64,000 nt of DNA from Gammaproteobacteria bacterium (GTDB lineage Bacteria; Pseudomonadota; Gammaproteobacteria; Steroidobacterales; Steroidobacteraceae), in NCBI GenBank assembly GCA_028293745.1, contig JAQGOF010000138.1:1-64000 (forward strand), written 5' to 3'. The translations under genes were made by a program, and so were the position numbers. The notes beneath the pieces are model-generated. The model made no database searches. It had not been told where the DNA came from and saw only the letters and a list, made by a program, of their open reading frames with translations. This document shows, piece after piece, positions 52,139-60,551 of the stretch (positions within the stretch are counted from its first letter, which is position 1; each line of letters opens with the position of its first letter).

Positions 52139-53011
52139 TCACGCCTCGCCGCGCAATATTTCCGACAGGTACGCGCCGTAACCCGACTTCGACAACCGCG
52201 CCGCGAGCCCCTCGAGCCGCGCCGCATCGATGAAGCCGCCGCGGAAGGCGATCTCTTCGGGACAGCACACCTTGAGCCCCTGGCGCTTCTCGATCGCCTC
52301 GATGAACATCGCCGCTTCGAGCAGTGACTCGTGCGTGCCGGTATCGAGCCAGGCAATGCCGCGGCCTAAGCGCTCGACCTGCAGCTTGCCGCGATCGAGA
52401 TAGGCCCGGTTCACGTCAGTGATTTCGAGCTCGCCGCGCTGCGAAGGCTGGAGCGCCGCTGCGATCTCGATGACGTCGTTGTCATAGAAATACAATCCTG
52501 TGACGGCATGATGCGATTTGGGCTGCCGCGGCTTCTCTTCGATGCCCAGTGCGCGGCCATCCGGATCGAAATGCACGACGCCATAGCGTTCGGGGTCTCG
52601 TACTCTGTACGCGAACACGGTCGCGCCCGCTGTGCGGCTGGCCGCGCTCTGCAGCTGCTCAGGCAGGCCGTGGCCATAGAAAATATTGTCGCCGAGCACC
52701 AGGGCTGTCCGGTCTTTGCCGATGAAGCGCCGCCCGATGATGAACGCCTGCGCCAGCCCTTCGGGCCGGCGTTGCTCGGCGTAAGCGAGGGAGATTCCCC
52801 ACTGGCTGCCATCTCCCAGCAGCCGCTGGAACAGCGGCAGATCCTCGGGCGTGGAGATGAGAAGAATATCCCTGATTCCTGCCAACATCAGCGTTGAGAG
52901 CGGGTAATACACCATCGGCTTGTCGTAGACGGGCAGGAGCTGTTTGCTTACTGCCAATGTCATCGGGTGCAGTCGAGTGCCCGCACCGCCTGCCAGAATG
53001 ATTCCTTTCAT
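52139..53011 (-). CDS. rfbA: glucose-1-phosphate thymidylyltransferase
   Basis: 290 residues from ATG 53011. [18 protein letters not shown] is the nucleotide-binding start; [28 protein letters not shown] and [19 protein letters not shown] follow as in RmlA. First enzyme of dTDP-L-rhamnose synthesis and first gene of the rfbACDB operon, so the polymer or another surface glycan very probably contains rhamnose. Confidence 0.95.
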   Translation of the reverse strand: MKGIILAGGAGTRLHPMTLAVSKQLLPVYDKPMVYYPLSTLMLAGIRDILLISTPEDLPLFQRLLGDGSQWGISLAYAEQRRPEGLAQAFIIGRRFIGKDRTALVLGDNIFYGHGLPEQLQSAASRTAGATVFAYRVRDPERYGVVHFDPDGRALGIEEKPRQPKSHHAVTGLYFYDNDVIEIAAALQPSQRGELEITDVNRAYLDRGKLQVERLGRGIAWLDTGTHESLLEAAMFIEAIEKRQGLKVCCPEEIAFRGGFIDAARLEGLAARLSKSGYGAYLSEILRGEA

Positions 53012-53105
53012 GTGCTGCGCACAACTTTCCTGCCGGTCGCGAGGCGCGACCGGCGAAGCGTAGCGGTGCGAAGCGCGCCGGTAAAGAGGGCGGTTGCCAT
53101 ACCCA

Positions 53106-54509
53106 CTATGCGGCGGCACCGTGTTCGAGTCGCGGAGCTGGTGCGGCCTCCAGGGCCGGAAGACTCAGCTGCACGGCCAATCCTCCTGAGCCCAGATTGC
53201 GCGCCTGTATCGTGCCACCGTGGATCGCGACTGCACGCGCGGCGATGGCGAGCCCGAGACCGTCGCCCCCTACCGCACGGTTGCGAGCCGCATCCACACG
53301 GTAGAACGGCTCGAAGATGAGCTCGAGATCCTTCTCCGGCACCCCGGGTCCGTGGTCCCGAACTATTACTTCGATGCGTCGTCCGTCCCCGCGCCGCGCG
53401 TCGATACCAACCTTCGAGCCGGCTGGCGCATAACGCACGGCGTTGCGGATCACATTCTCCAGGGCACTGCGCAGCAGCTCAGGATCGCCGTTGACCTCGA
53501 GCGGCCGAGCCGTCTCCAAAGCAACACTGCAGCCGTGCGCGTCCGCCTCGATTGCAACGTCGGCAACGATGTTGGTGAGCAGCTCGGCAACATCCACTTG
53601 CGTGCGCTCAATACCCTGCATGGGACGTTCGAGGCGTGCAAGCTTCAGCGTCCGGGCTATGAGCTCCTCGAGGCGGTCTGCTTCGCAGCCAATTCGAGCG
53701 AGGTGGCGCTCGACACCGCTGCCCTTCTCCCGGCGCGCGAGCGAGAGAGCCAGCTGCAGCCGCGCCAGCGGCGAGCGCAATTCATGGGACACGTCACGCA
53801 ACAACTGTTGTTTCAACTCGAGCAGGTTGCGAACGCGTTCCGACATGGTGTCGAGGTCCGCGGCCAGCAGCCCCAGCTCATCGTGCCTGCCTTTCAGTTT
53901 CGGTGACACGCGGACGTCGAGATCGCCTGAGGCGATCTGGCGCGTGGCGCGGCGCAACTGATCCACGGGCAGCACCAGGTAGCGCGCGAGGAAAAAGCAC
54001 ACCACCGCGCTCACGACCAGTGCAATCACCAGTGTTGCCGTTGAGACGGCCGGCATTTCGAGCTCGCCGAAGAGGTGAGGACCGGCACGCAGCGGACCCA
54101 CGATGACGTGATATGTCCTTGCATCGGGGCCTACGAGCACCAGCGGCCCACCAATCCCCTTGAGGGTTGGATGCAGCAGCACGTCGTGACTTGCAGCAAG
54201 GCGCTCCGGCGGCTCGCGCAGATAGTCCGGGATTGAACGCCCGAGCATCTCCTGGCCTGAGGTGTCCGTGATGAAAATGGGAGCGGAGTTATCGGCCCGA
54301 TGCATTCCCTTCAGCCAGTCGCGCAGGGCGCTGGCACCGCCGGATTCGAAAGTCTGGGTGGCCTGTGCGTAGATTTCTGCGCGCTGCGTCCATGCCCGCG
54401 AGAAGCGGCGTTGCTGCTCACCATTGACCACGACCGACACGGTACCCACGAGGATCAGGGCCAGCGCCAGCCAGAAGGACAGAAAGATGCGCCAATAGAG
54501 GGAGGTCAT
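53106..54509 (-). CDS. CpxA-like sensor histidine kinase
   Basis: 467 residues. Helix at 8-27, periplasmic domain to about 160, second helix 160-180, HAMP, then HisKA with [11 protein letters not shown] (phospho-His about 242), N box [19 protein letters not shown] and GLGLAIA. It follows its response regulator by 21 bases. Envelope-stress type of architecture; the signal is unknown. Confidence 0.88.
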   Translation of the reverse strand: MTSLYWRIFLSFWLALALILVGTVSVVVNGEQQRRFSRAWTQRAEIYAQATQTFESGGASALRDWLKGMHRADNSAPIFITDTSGQEMLGRSIPDYLREPPERLAASHDVLLHPTLKGIGGPLVLVGPDARTYHVIVGPLRAGPHLFGELEMPAVSTATLVIALVVSAVVCFFLARYLVLPVDQLRRATRQIASGDLDVRVSPKLKGRHDELGLLAADLDTMSERVRNLLELKQQLLRDVSHELRSPLARLQLALSLARREKGSGVERHLARIGCEADRLEELIARTLKLARLERPMQGIERTQVDVAELLTNIVADVAIEADAHGCSVALETARPLEVNGDPELLRSALENVIRNAVRYAPAGSKVGIDARRGDGRRIEVIVRDHGPGVPEKDLELIFEPFYRVDAARNRAVGGDGLGLAIAARAVAIHGGTIQARNLGSGGLAVQLSLPALEAAPAPRLEHGAAA

Positions 54510-54530
54510 CGGGCGGTGTGATTACGAACG

Positions 54531-55265
54531 TCAGGGCTCATTGTCATCGGTACGGGCAGCGAGCGCCAATGCGTAGCCGGTGCCCCTGACGCTCTGAACA
54601 CTGACGCGCGACGTCGCCTTTGCCAGCTTGCGGCGCAGGTTGCTCACGTGAGTGTCGAGACTCCGATCCGTCGGCAGCAGGCGCCGCCCGAGGGCCTGGG
54701 TCATCAAGTCGTCGCGGGTCACGGTCTTCGTATCAGCCCGGACCAGCAATTCCAGAATCCGCAGCTCGGCAGCCGTCAGCTCAAGGTCCTGCTCGTTGAC
54801 GTCCGCACGCCGCGCCCGAAGATCGAGCCGCAGCGGACCCCATTGCATCGCGCCGCTGGCCGGATGACTTTCGACTGACATGCGCCTGAGCACGGCCCGG
54901 ATACGCGCCACGAGCTCGCGCGGGCTGAAGGGTTTCGCCAGGTAGTCATCGGCGCCCATCTCGAGGCCGACTACCCGGTCCACCTCCTCGCCGCGGGCCG
55001 TCAGCATGATGACGGGGACGCGATTCAGGGCACGGATTCTTCGCAGGACTTCGAAGCCCGACAACTCGGGAAGCATGACGTCGAGGACCACGAGGTCAAC
55101 CGCTTCGCGTCCCAGCCGCTCGAGGGCTGCGGGACCGCTTCCCACGGCCTCGGTCAGAAAACCTTCGGGGCCGAGGTATTCGGCGAGCATCGAGCACAGC
55201 TCGTGATCGTCATCGACGATCAGGAGTTTCGGACGCGGCGCGCTGCTGATTGCGGATTCTGCCAT
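54531..55265 (-). CDS. OmpR/CpxR-family response regulator
   Basis: 244 residues from ATG 55265, chosen for the GAGAGG site upstream and the receiver start KLLIVDDDHE. Phospho-acceptor Asp about 62 (VVLDVMLPELSG), Lys in LAKPFSPRE, then a winged-helix C-terminus (DRSLDTHVSNLRRKL, VRGTGYALA). Cotranscribed with the kinase at 53106. Confidence 0.9.
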   Translation of the reverse strand: MAESAISSAPRPKLLIVDDDHELCSMLAEYLGPEGFLTEAVGSGPAALERLGREAVDLVVLDVMLPELSGFEVLRRIRALNRVPVIMLTARGEEVDRVVGLEMGADDYLAKPFSPRELVARIRAVLRRMSVESHPASGAMQWGPLRLDLRARRADVNEQDLELTAAELRILELLVRADTKTVTRDDLMTQALGRRLLPTDRSLDTHVSNLRRKLAKATSRVSVQSVRGTGYALALAARTDDNEP

Positions 55266-55302
55266 ATTGATACCTCTCATCGCCTGCGCCAAAGACCCGC
55301 AT

Positions 55303-56610
55303 CTAGGCGGGGTTGTCGAGGCTGAATGCCTGCTGATTGTCATCATACGCAAACGCCTCAGCGTACCGTCCCCAGCTGATGACCGTGCGCAAAGTCTCCT
55401 CGGCAGCCTCTTCGGCCATGTAATCTTCCAACTCATCGGCAAAGCGCCGCTTGGGCGCGGGCTTGCCCTTGCGCTCATCCAACACCCGGCGGACATGAGC
55501 CGCCAGCGGCACATAGGTCAACAGATGCTGCGAGAACAGCCGCTTGCGCTCGTCGGTTTCCGCCTTCGCAAACTGCATCCCCGCATCCGTCAAGCGTATG
55601 TCGCCGCGCTCAATCTCGGCGAAGCGCAACATCTGCAACGCTTCCGCAACCGGCAGCAGGTCCCCTGCCTCCATGTGCAATGTCTCGGCAATGTCCGGCA
55701 AGTCCGCCTTGCCCCGATAGGGCTCGTCGCTCAACGCTTCCATCAATCCAGCCAGCAGGTTCGAAGACACGTGCGTGAGAATCGTGCCGATGCCGGTCCC
55801 CGGAAAACGCTCGACCCGGCCACCCGGACGCTGCTCGCCACCGCGGCGGGTCGTCATTTCGGCGTACACGCGGTCCACGAGGGCAATGTAGCGCGGATCC
55901 AGCGGCCTGCGCGGCCGGGGCAGGCTGATGGGAATTTCGCTGACGACGCGCCCCGGATGGGTGGAGAAAATGAGCAGGCGGTCGCACATCTGCACGGCTT
56001 CGTCGATGTTGTGAGTGACGAGCAGCACCGCCTTGATGGGCAGCTGCCCTTCGCACCACAGGTCGAGAAAGTCGTTGCGCAGCGTTTCCGCTGTCAACAC
56101 ATCGAGGGCGGAAAAGGGCTCATCCATGAGCAGGATGTTGGGATGTACGACCAGCGCGCGTGCAAAGCCCACACGCTGGCGCATGCCACCCGACAACTCG
56201 CGCGGGTAGGCAGATTCGAAGCCGTCCAGGCCAATGAGGTCGATCGCCTGCAGAGAGCGGCGACGGATTTCCGCAGCGGGAACTCCGAGCGCCTCCAGAC
56301 CCAGCTGCACGTTCTCGAGGACCGTCAGCCAGGGGAACAGAGCGAAGCTTTGAAAGACCATCGCGATGCCATCGGCCGGACCTCCCACTGTCCGGCCGAG
56401 ATAACGCACCTCGCCCGCGGTCGGCAGATTCAAGCCGGCAATGACACGCAACAGGGTCGATTTGCCCGACCCCGAGCGTCCCAGCAGGCCGACGATCTCA
56501 CCTTCGCGCAAGGCGAGGTTCACGCCATCGAGCACGACGAGCTGGTCTCCGTCAGGCTTGCGGAAGGCCTGCGAGACACTCTGCACATCGAGAAGGGGGG
56601 ACGTGTTCAC
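55303..56610 (-). CDS. NitT/TauT-type ABC transporter ATPase with C-terminal AAA-associated domain
   Basis: 435 residues from GTG 56610. ATPase domain at 1-260: LLGRSGSGKST (Walker A), LSGGMRQRVGFARAL (signature), ILLMDEPFSALD (Walker B), THNIDEA (switch His). An extra domain at about 270-435, helical, matches the AAA_assoc_C extension seen on some taurine/nitrate-type ATPases. Downstream of its permease by 19 bases. No substrate-binding protein is encoded nearby. Confidence 0.87.
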   Translation of the reverse strand: MNTSPLLDVQSVSQAFRKPDGDQLVVLDGVNLALREGEIVGLLGRSGSGKSTLLRVIAGLNLPTAGEVRYLGRTVGGPADGIAMVFQSFALFPWLTVLENVQLGLEALGVPAAEIRRRSLQAIDLIGLDGFESAYPRELSGGMRQRVGFARALVVHPNILLMDEPFSALDVLTAETLRNDFLDLWCEGQLPIKAVLLVTHNIDEAVQMCDRLLIFSTHPGRVVSEIPISLPRPRRPLDPRYIALVDRVYAEMTTRRGGEQRPGGRVERFPGTGIGTILTHVSSNLLAGLMEALSDEPYRGKADLPDIAETLHMEAGDLLPVAEALQMLRFAEIERGDIRLTDAGMQFAKAETDERKRLFSQHLLTYVPLAAHVRRVLDERKGKPAPKRRFADELEDYMAEEAAEETLRTVISWGRYAEAFAYDDNQQAFSLDNPA

Positions 56611-56629
56611 GTTTATCTTCCGGAATATT

Positions 56630-58363
56630 CTAGGTCAGCCGGAACTTGCGTTCGGAGCGGTTATACAGAGGCCGCCAGAAAAAGCGATTTATCAGCACGA
56701 CGAACAGGCTCATCATCACCGTGCCGAGTGCCATCCGCCGATAATCGGCGGCGGCGGTGGCGGTGGCGATATAGGAACCGAGGCCCGTCGCCGTCAGCGT
56801 CTCGTGTCCCCACACTGCGACCTCCGCAACGATGCTCGCGTTCCACGAGCCTCCCGAAGCAGTGATCGCACCGGTCAGGTAATACGGGAACACGGCCGGC
56901 AGGCCGATCCGCCGCCACCACAACCAGCCGCCCACCCGCAGGTTCTCGCCTACATAGCGCAGCTCGGCAGGCACCGCCGAAGCACCGACGATGACGTTGA
57001 AAAGAATGTACCACTGCGTGCCCAGAATCATCAGGGGGCTCAGCCAGATGTTCGGATTGAGCCGCAGCGCGACGATGGCCGAGACGACCACCGGGAAGAA
57101 CAGAACCGCAGGAAAGGCCGCCAGGAACTGCGCAACCGGCTGGGCAATCCGTGCCACCCGGGGCCGCAAACCGATCGCAATGCCGATCGGAACCCACACG
57201 AGGCTTGCCGCCGCGATCAGAACGACGACCCGCAGCAATGTGATCATTCCCAGGATCACCACGTGGCCGATCTCAGACGGAGGCACACCACCGAGAACGA
57301 AGGAGGCGGTTTTCCATAGCGCGCCGACTCCGATGAATCCCAGGAGCGTGTACCAGAGCACATCAGCCCAGCGGCTGTTCGAATTGGACCAGGCGCGGGC
57401 GCGGCGCGCCGTGAGGGCCGGCGGGCCCGAGCGGTTGCCCGCCTTCAGGAGAGCCGCGAACAGCTTGGTCAGCAGGGCAAGAAAGCGCGAGCGGCGCATC
57501 ATCGTCAGCGCCCAGGCGCGCGAGGGTGTCAGTCCCGACTCCTGCTCGAGGCGGAACCAGTCGGCACTGGCAATCAAGGGCCGGAACAACAACTGGTCGT
57601 AGATCAGGATGACCACGAACATGGCGGCAATCGCATAGCCGATCGCAGTCACATTGCGCTGCTCGATGGCCGCCGCTATGTAGGAGCCGACACCGGGAAG
57701 TGTGACTGTCGTGTTGCCAACCGTGATGGCCTCGGACACCACCACGAAAAACCAGCCTCCGGACATCGACATCATCATGTTCCAGATGAGCGCGGGCATG
57801 GCGAAGGGCACCTCCAGGCGCCAGAAGCGCATCCACGGGCTCAAATGAAAGCTTCGTGAAACCTCCTGCAATTCGTCGGGGATACTGCGCAGCGACTGGT
57901 AGAAGCTGAACGCCATGTTCCACGCCTGGCTGGTGAAGATCAGGAAGATGGCGGCCATCTCCGCGCCCGCCACCCTGCCGGGCGTGAGCGACAGGAAGAA
58001 CACGATCAGGATCGAGAAGCTGAGGATGGGTACGGACTGCAGAATGTCGAGCAGCGGGACCAGCACCATTTCAGCGCGGCGGCTCTTCGCGGCGAGCGTC
58101 GCGTACGTGAACGTGAAGACGAGGGAGCACCCCATGGCAATCAGCATCCGCAGGCCGGTGCGCGCGGAATAACCGATGAGTGCCCGGGGATCGAGCGAGA
58201 TCGGCGTCGCCTCGAGCGAGCCAAGCGGTTGGGTCAGGCCGTGCGCCGCCTCGGCCAGATAGACGAAAAAGGCGATGACGAGCAGGAACGCAAGCACGTC
58301 CCACTGCCGCGGGACGAGGCGGTCCTTGATGATGGACAGCGGCGGGAAGTCAGGCAGAGGCAT
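56630..58363 (-). CDS. double-domain ABC transporter permease
   Basis: 577 residues, about twelve helices in two halves. The second half has the classical loop YVGENLRVGGWLWWRRIGLP, and the first has VSRSFHLSPWMRFWRLEVPF, so two BPD_transp_1 domains are fused into one chain that can pair with a single ATPase dimer. Leads the operon with the ATPase at 55303. Substrate unknown; relatives move sulfonates, nitrate or metals. Confidence 0.83.
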   Translation of the reverse strand: MPLPDFPPLSIIKDRLVPRQWDVLAFLLVIAFFVYLAEAAHGLTQPLGSLEATPISLDPRALIGYSARTGLRMLIAMGCSLVFTFTYATLAAKSRRAEMVLVPLLDILQSVPILSFSILIVFFLSLTPGRVAGAEMAAIFLIFTSQAWNMAFSFYQSLRSIPDELQEVSRSFHLSPWMRFWRLEVPFAMPALIWNMMMSMSGGWFFVVVSEAITVGNTTVTLPGVGSYIAAAIEQRNVTAIGYAIAAMFVVILIYDQLLFRPLIASADWFRLEQESGLTPSRAWALTMMRRSRFLALLTKLFAALLKAGNRSGPPALTARRARAWSNSNSRWADVLWYTLLGFIGVGALWKTASFVLGGVPPSEIGHVVILGMITLLRVVVLIAAASLVWVPIGIAIGLRPRVARIAQPVAQFLAAFPAVLFFPVVVSAIVALRLNPNIWLSPLMILGTQWYILFNVIVGASAVPAELRYVGENLRVGGWLWWRRIGLPAVFPYYLTGAITASGGSWNASIVAEVAVWGHETLTATGLGSYIATATAAADYRRMALGTVMMSLFVVLINRFFWRPLYNRSERKFRLT

Positions 58364-58424
58364 AGCCGCGGAAGTTTGCCCGAAGTGTGGATCATTGGCA
58401 CCGCAATCCCATTACAATCGTGGC

Positions 58425-59099
58425 ATGCGTCTACTCATCGTCGAAGATGATAACGAGCTGCGCGAAGCGCTCACCGCCCTGCTGCTGCAGTCAGGCTATG
58501 AAGTTGATGCGCACGCGGACGGCCGCCTGGCGTTCAACACTCTCATGACGAAAGAGTACGATCTCGCGATTGTCGATCTGATGGTGCCGGGCATGAGCGG
58601 GCTTGCGCTGGTGCGCAGCATGAGGCGCCAGCTCTCCGAATTGCCCATCCTCATCGTGACAGCGCGCGATGCGCTGGAGGATCGTGTATCGGGCCTCGAT
58701 GCCGGCGCGGATGACTACCTGGTCAAGCCCTTTGAAATGCCGGAGCTCGAAGCGCGTGTGCGTGCGCTTTTGCGCCGCCATCGCGCGGATCGTGAGGCGG
58801 AGATCCGGGTCGGCCCGTTGGTGCTGGTGCCGGGCGAGCCCAGAGTCTCACTCGGGGGGACGAGCGTTGACTTGCCGGCGAGCGAGATGGCGCTCCTGGA
58901 GACGCTCGCCCTGCGGCTCGGCCGGGTTGTGAGCAAAGAGGCGATTGCCGACCGGTTGAGCCGCGGCGGCAATCCTCCTTCCGACACGGCCATCGAGATC
59001 TGTGTCCACCGCCTGCGGCGGCGCATCGGTCCGTTCGGACTGAAGATCCGCACGCTGCGCGGATTCGGCTACCTGCTGGAGACGACGGTAGGTGAATGA
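58425..59099 (+). CDS. OmpR-family response regulator (QseB/TctD-like)
   Basis: 224 residues from ATG 58425. MRLLIVEDDNELREAL, Asp51 in AIVDLMVPGMSG, LVKPFEMPELEARV, then a winged helix (IEICVHRLRRRI, LRGFGYLL). A TACAAT -10-like hexamer lies 7-12 bases before the ATG, so the leader may be almost absent. Its end overlaps the kinase start by 8 bases. Confidence 0.9.
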   Translation: MRLLIVEDDNELREALTALLLQSGYEVDAHADGRLAFNTLMTKEYDLAIVDLMVPGMSGLALVRSMRRQLSELPILIVTARDALEDRVSGLDAGADDYLVKPFEMPELEARVRALLRRHRADREAEIRVGPLVLVPGEPRVSLGGTSVDLPASEMALLETLALRLGRVVSKEAIADRLSRGGNPPSDTAIEICVHRLRRRIGPFGLKIRTLRGFGYLLETTVGE

Positions 59100-60477
59100 C
59101 CGCAGCCTGCGGGTCGGGCTGCTGTCGCGGCTCGGGCCCGTGTTGGTTCTGCTGCTGACCCTGGATGCCGTGGCCTGCTACTTCACGGCGCTGCATTTCG
59201 CCAACCTCGTCTACGACCGCTGGCTCATCGATTCAACACGCTCGCTGGCCCAGGCGGTTCGCTCCGAACAGGGCCGGATTGAATTCGACGTGCCGCGCGT
59301 CGCCCTGCAGATCTTCCAGTTCGACGAAGTGGACCGGACCTATTTCAAGATCGTCTCCGCCAGGCGCGGATTTCTTGCTGGTGACAACGGCCTGCCCGGC
59401 GATCCCACCGTTCCGAGCAACGGCATCCGCCTCGCCGATGCAACCTTGCAGGGCCAGAGGGTGCGTGTCGTGTCCACACGGATCGCGCCTCCTGGCACGG
59501 ACGACAGTGTCAGTGTCAGCATCGCGGAGACACTGATCAAACGCACGACCCTCGCGCGTGACATCCTGTTGGCCATGGTGGCGCCGCAGGTGGCGTTGGT
59601 GGGCATCGCCTCGCTATTGGCGTGGTTGGGAATATCCCGCGGGCTGAAGCCGCTGACGGACCTCGCCGCGCAGATCGAGGCGCGCGATCAGAACAACCTG
59701 ACGCCGGTCCCGCAGGCGCGATTGCCACGCGAAGCGCGAGTGCTCGCGGAGCGTATCAACGCGCTGTTGGTACGGGTAGACAGCGCAATCCGCGCGCAGA
59801 AGCGATTCGTCGCCGACGCTGCACATCAGTTGCGTACACCGCTCGCCGCGGTGATGCTTCACGCCGAATGGGCCCAGCGGGCTCCCGATGGCGCGACGGA
59901 GCGTGAGGCTTTGCGCGCCTTACATCGCTCGGTGGAGCGAGCGGGACGGATGAGCCAACAGCTCCTCTCGCTCGCCCGTACCGATCCGGGCGCCACCAAC
60001 GCAGTCGAGCTCAAGCCATTGGACCTGGTCGCCCTCGCGCGGCGCGTTGGCGAGGAGTGGATCCCGCGAGCTTTGAAGCGCGATATCGATTTCGGCCTGA
60101 TCGTCCCGGACACTCCCGTAGGGATCACGGGCGATGACCGGCTGCTCAGTGAGCTCCTGTCCAACTTGATCGACAACGCCCTGCGTTACAGCAGCCCGGC
60201 GGGGCGGGTGTCAGTGATCGTCGAGGCCGGCGTGCGGCCCAAGCTGGCGGTGCAGGATGATGGCCCGGGAATACCCGAAGACGAGCGTGTCAGGATTTTC
60301 GAGCGGTTCTACCGCATGCCGGGCTCGGACGGTGATGGGTGCGGCCTGGGCCTGGCCATCGTCGAGGAAATCGCCCGCCTGCACAGCTCGACGGTTGAAG
60401 TCAGTACGGGGAGCGATGCGCGCGGCAGCCGCTTCACCGTCGTGTTCGGCGGGCCTCCACTGCAACGCTCGAGTTGA
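59092..60477 (+). CDS. TctE/QseC-like sensor histidine kinase
   Basis: 461 residues from GTG 59092. Helix at 12-35, periplasmic segment to about 160, second helix 163-182, then HisKA with AAHQLRTPLAA (His about 245), NLIDNALRYSSP, DDGPGIPEDER and GCGLGLAIVEEIA. Pairs with the regulator just upstream. Such systems often control transport of small organic acids, and the divergent ABC transporter begins only 61 bases away from the regulator. Confidence 0.88.
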   Translation: MNDRSLRVGLLSRLGPVLVLLLTLDAVACYFTALHFANLVYDRWLIDSTRSLAQAVRSEQGRIEFDVPRVALQIFQFDEVDRTYFKIVSARRGFLAGDNGLPGDPTVPSNGIRLADATLQGQRVRVVSTRIAPPGTDDSVSVSIAETLIKRTTLARDILLAMVAPQVALVGIASLLAWLGISRGLKPLTDLAAQIEARDQNNLTPVPQARLPREARVLAERINALLVRVDSAIRAQKRFVADAAHQLRTPLAAVMLHAEWAQRAPDGATEREALRALHRSVERAGRMSQQLLSLARTDPGATNAVELKPLDLVALARRVGEEWIPRALKRDIDFGLIVPDTPVGITGDDRLLSELLSNLIDNALRYSSPAGRVSVIVEAGVRPKLAVQDDGPGIPEDERVRIFERFYRMPGSDGDGCGLGLAIVEEIARLHSSTVEVSTGSDARGSRFTVVFGGPPLQRSS

Positions 60478-60551
60478 GTTTCGCACCCCGCAGACCGATT
60501 CGTTATCAGCCTGAGATGGATACTGTTACCCCCTGGCTGTAAAGTCGCGCC

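Noticed and set aside
55267-56865. 532-codon open frame on the plus strand
   Set aside because: Antisense to the ABC ATPase, whose Walker and signature motifs are unmistakable on the other strand.
58395-58411. TTGGCACC... upstream of the response regulator
   Set aside because: The -12 position is CC, not GC; a TACAAT box next to the ATG explains the region better.
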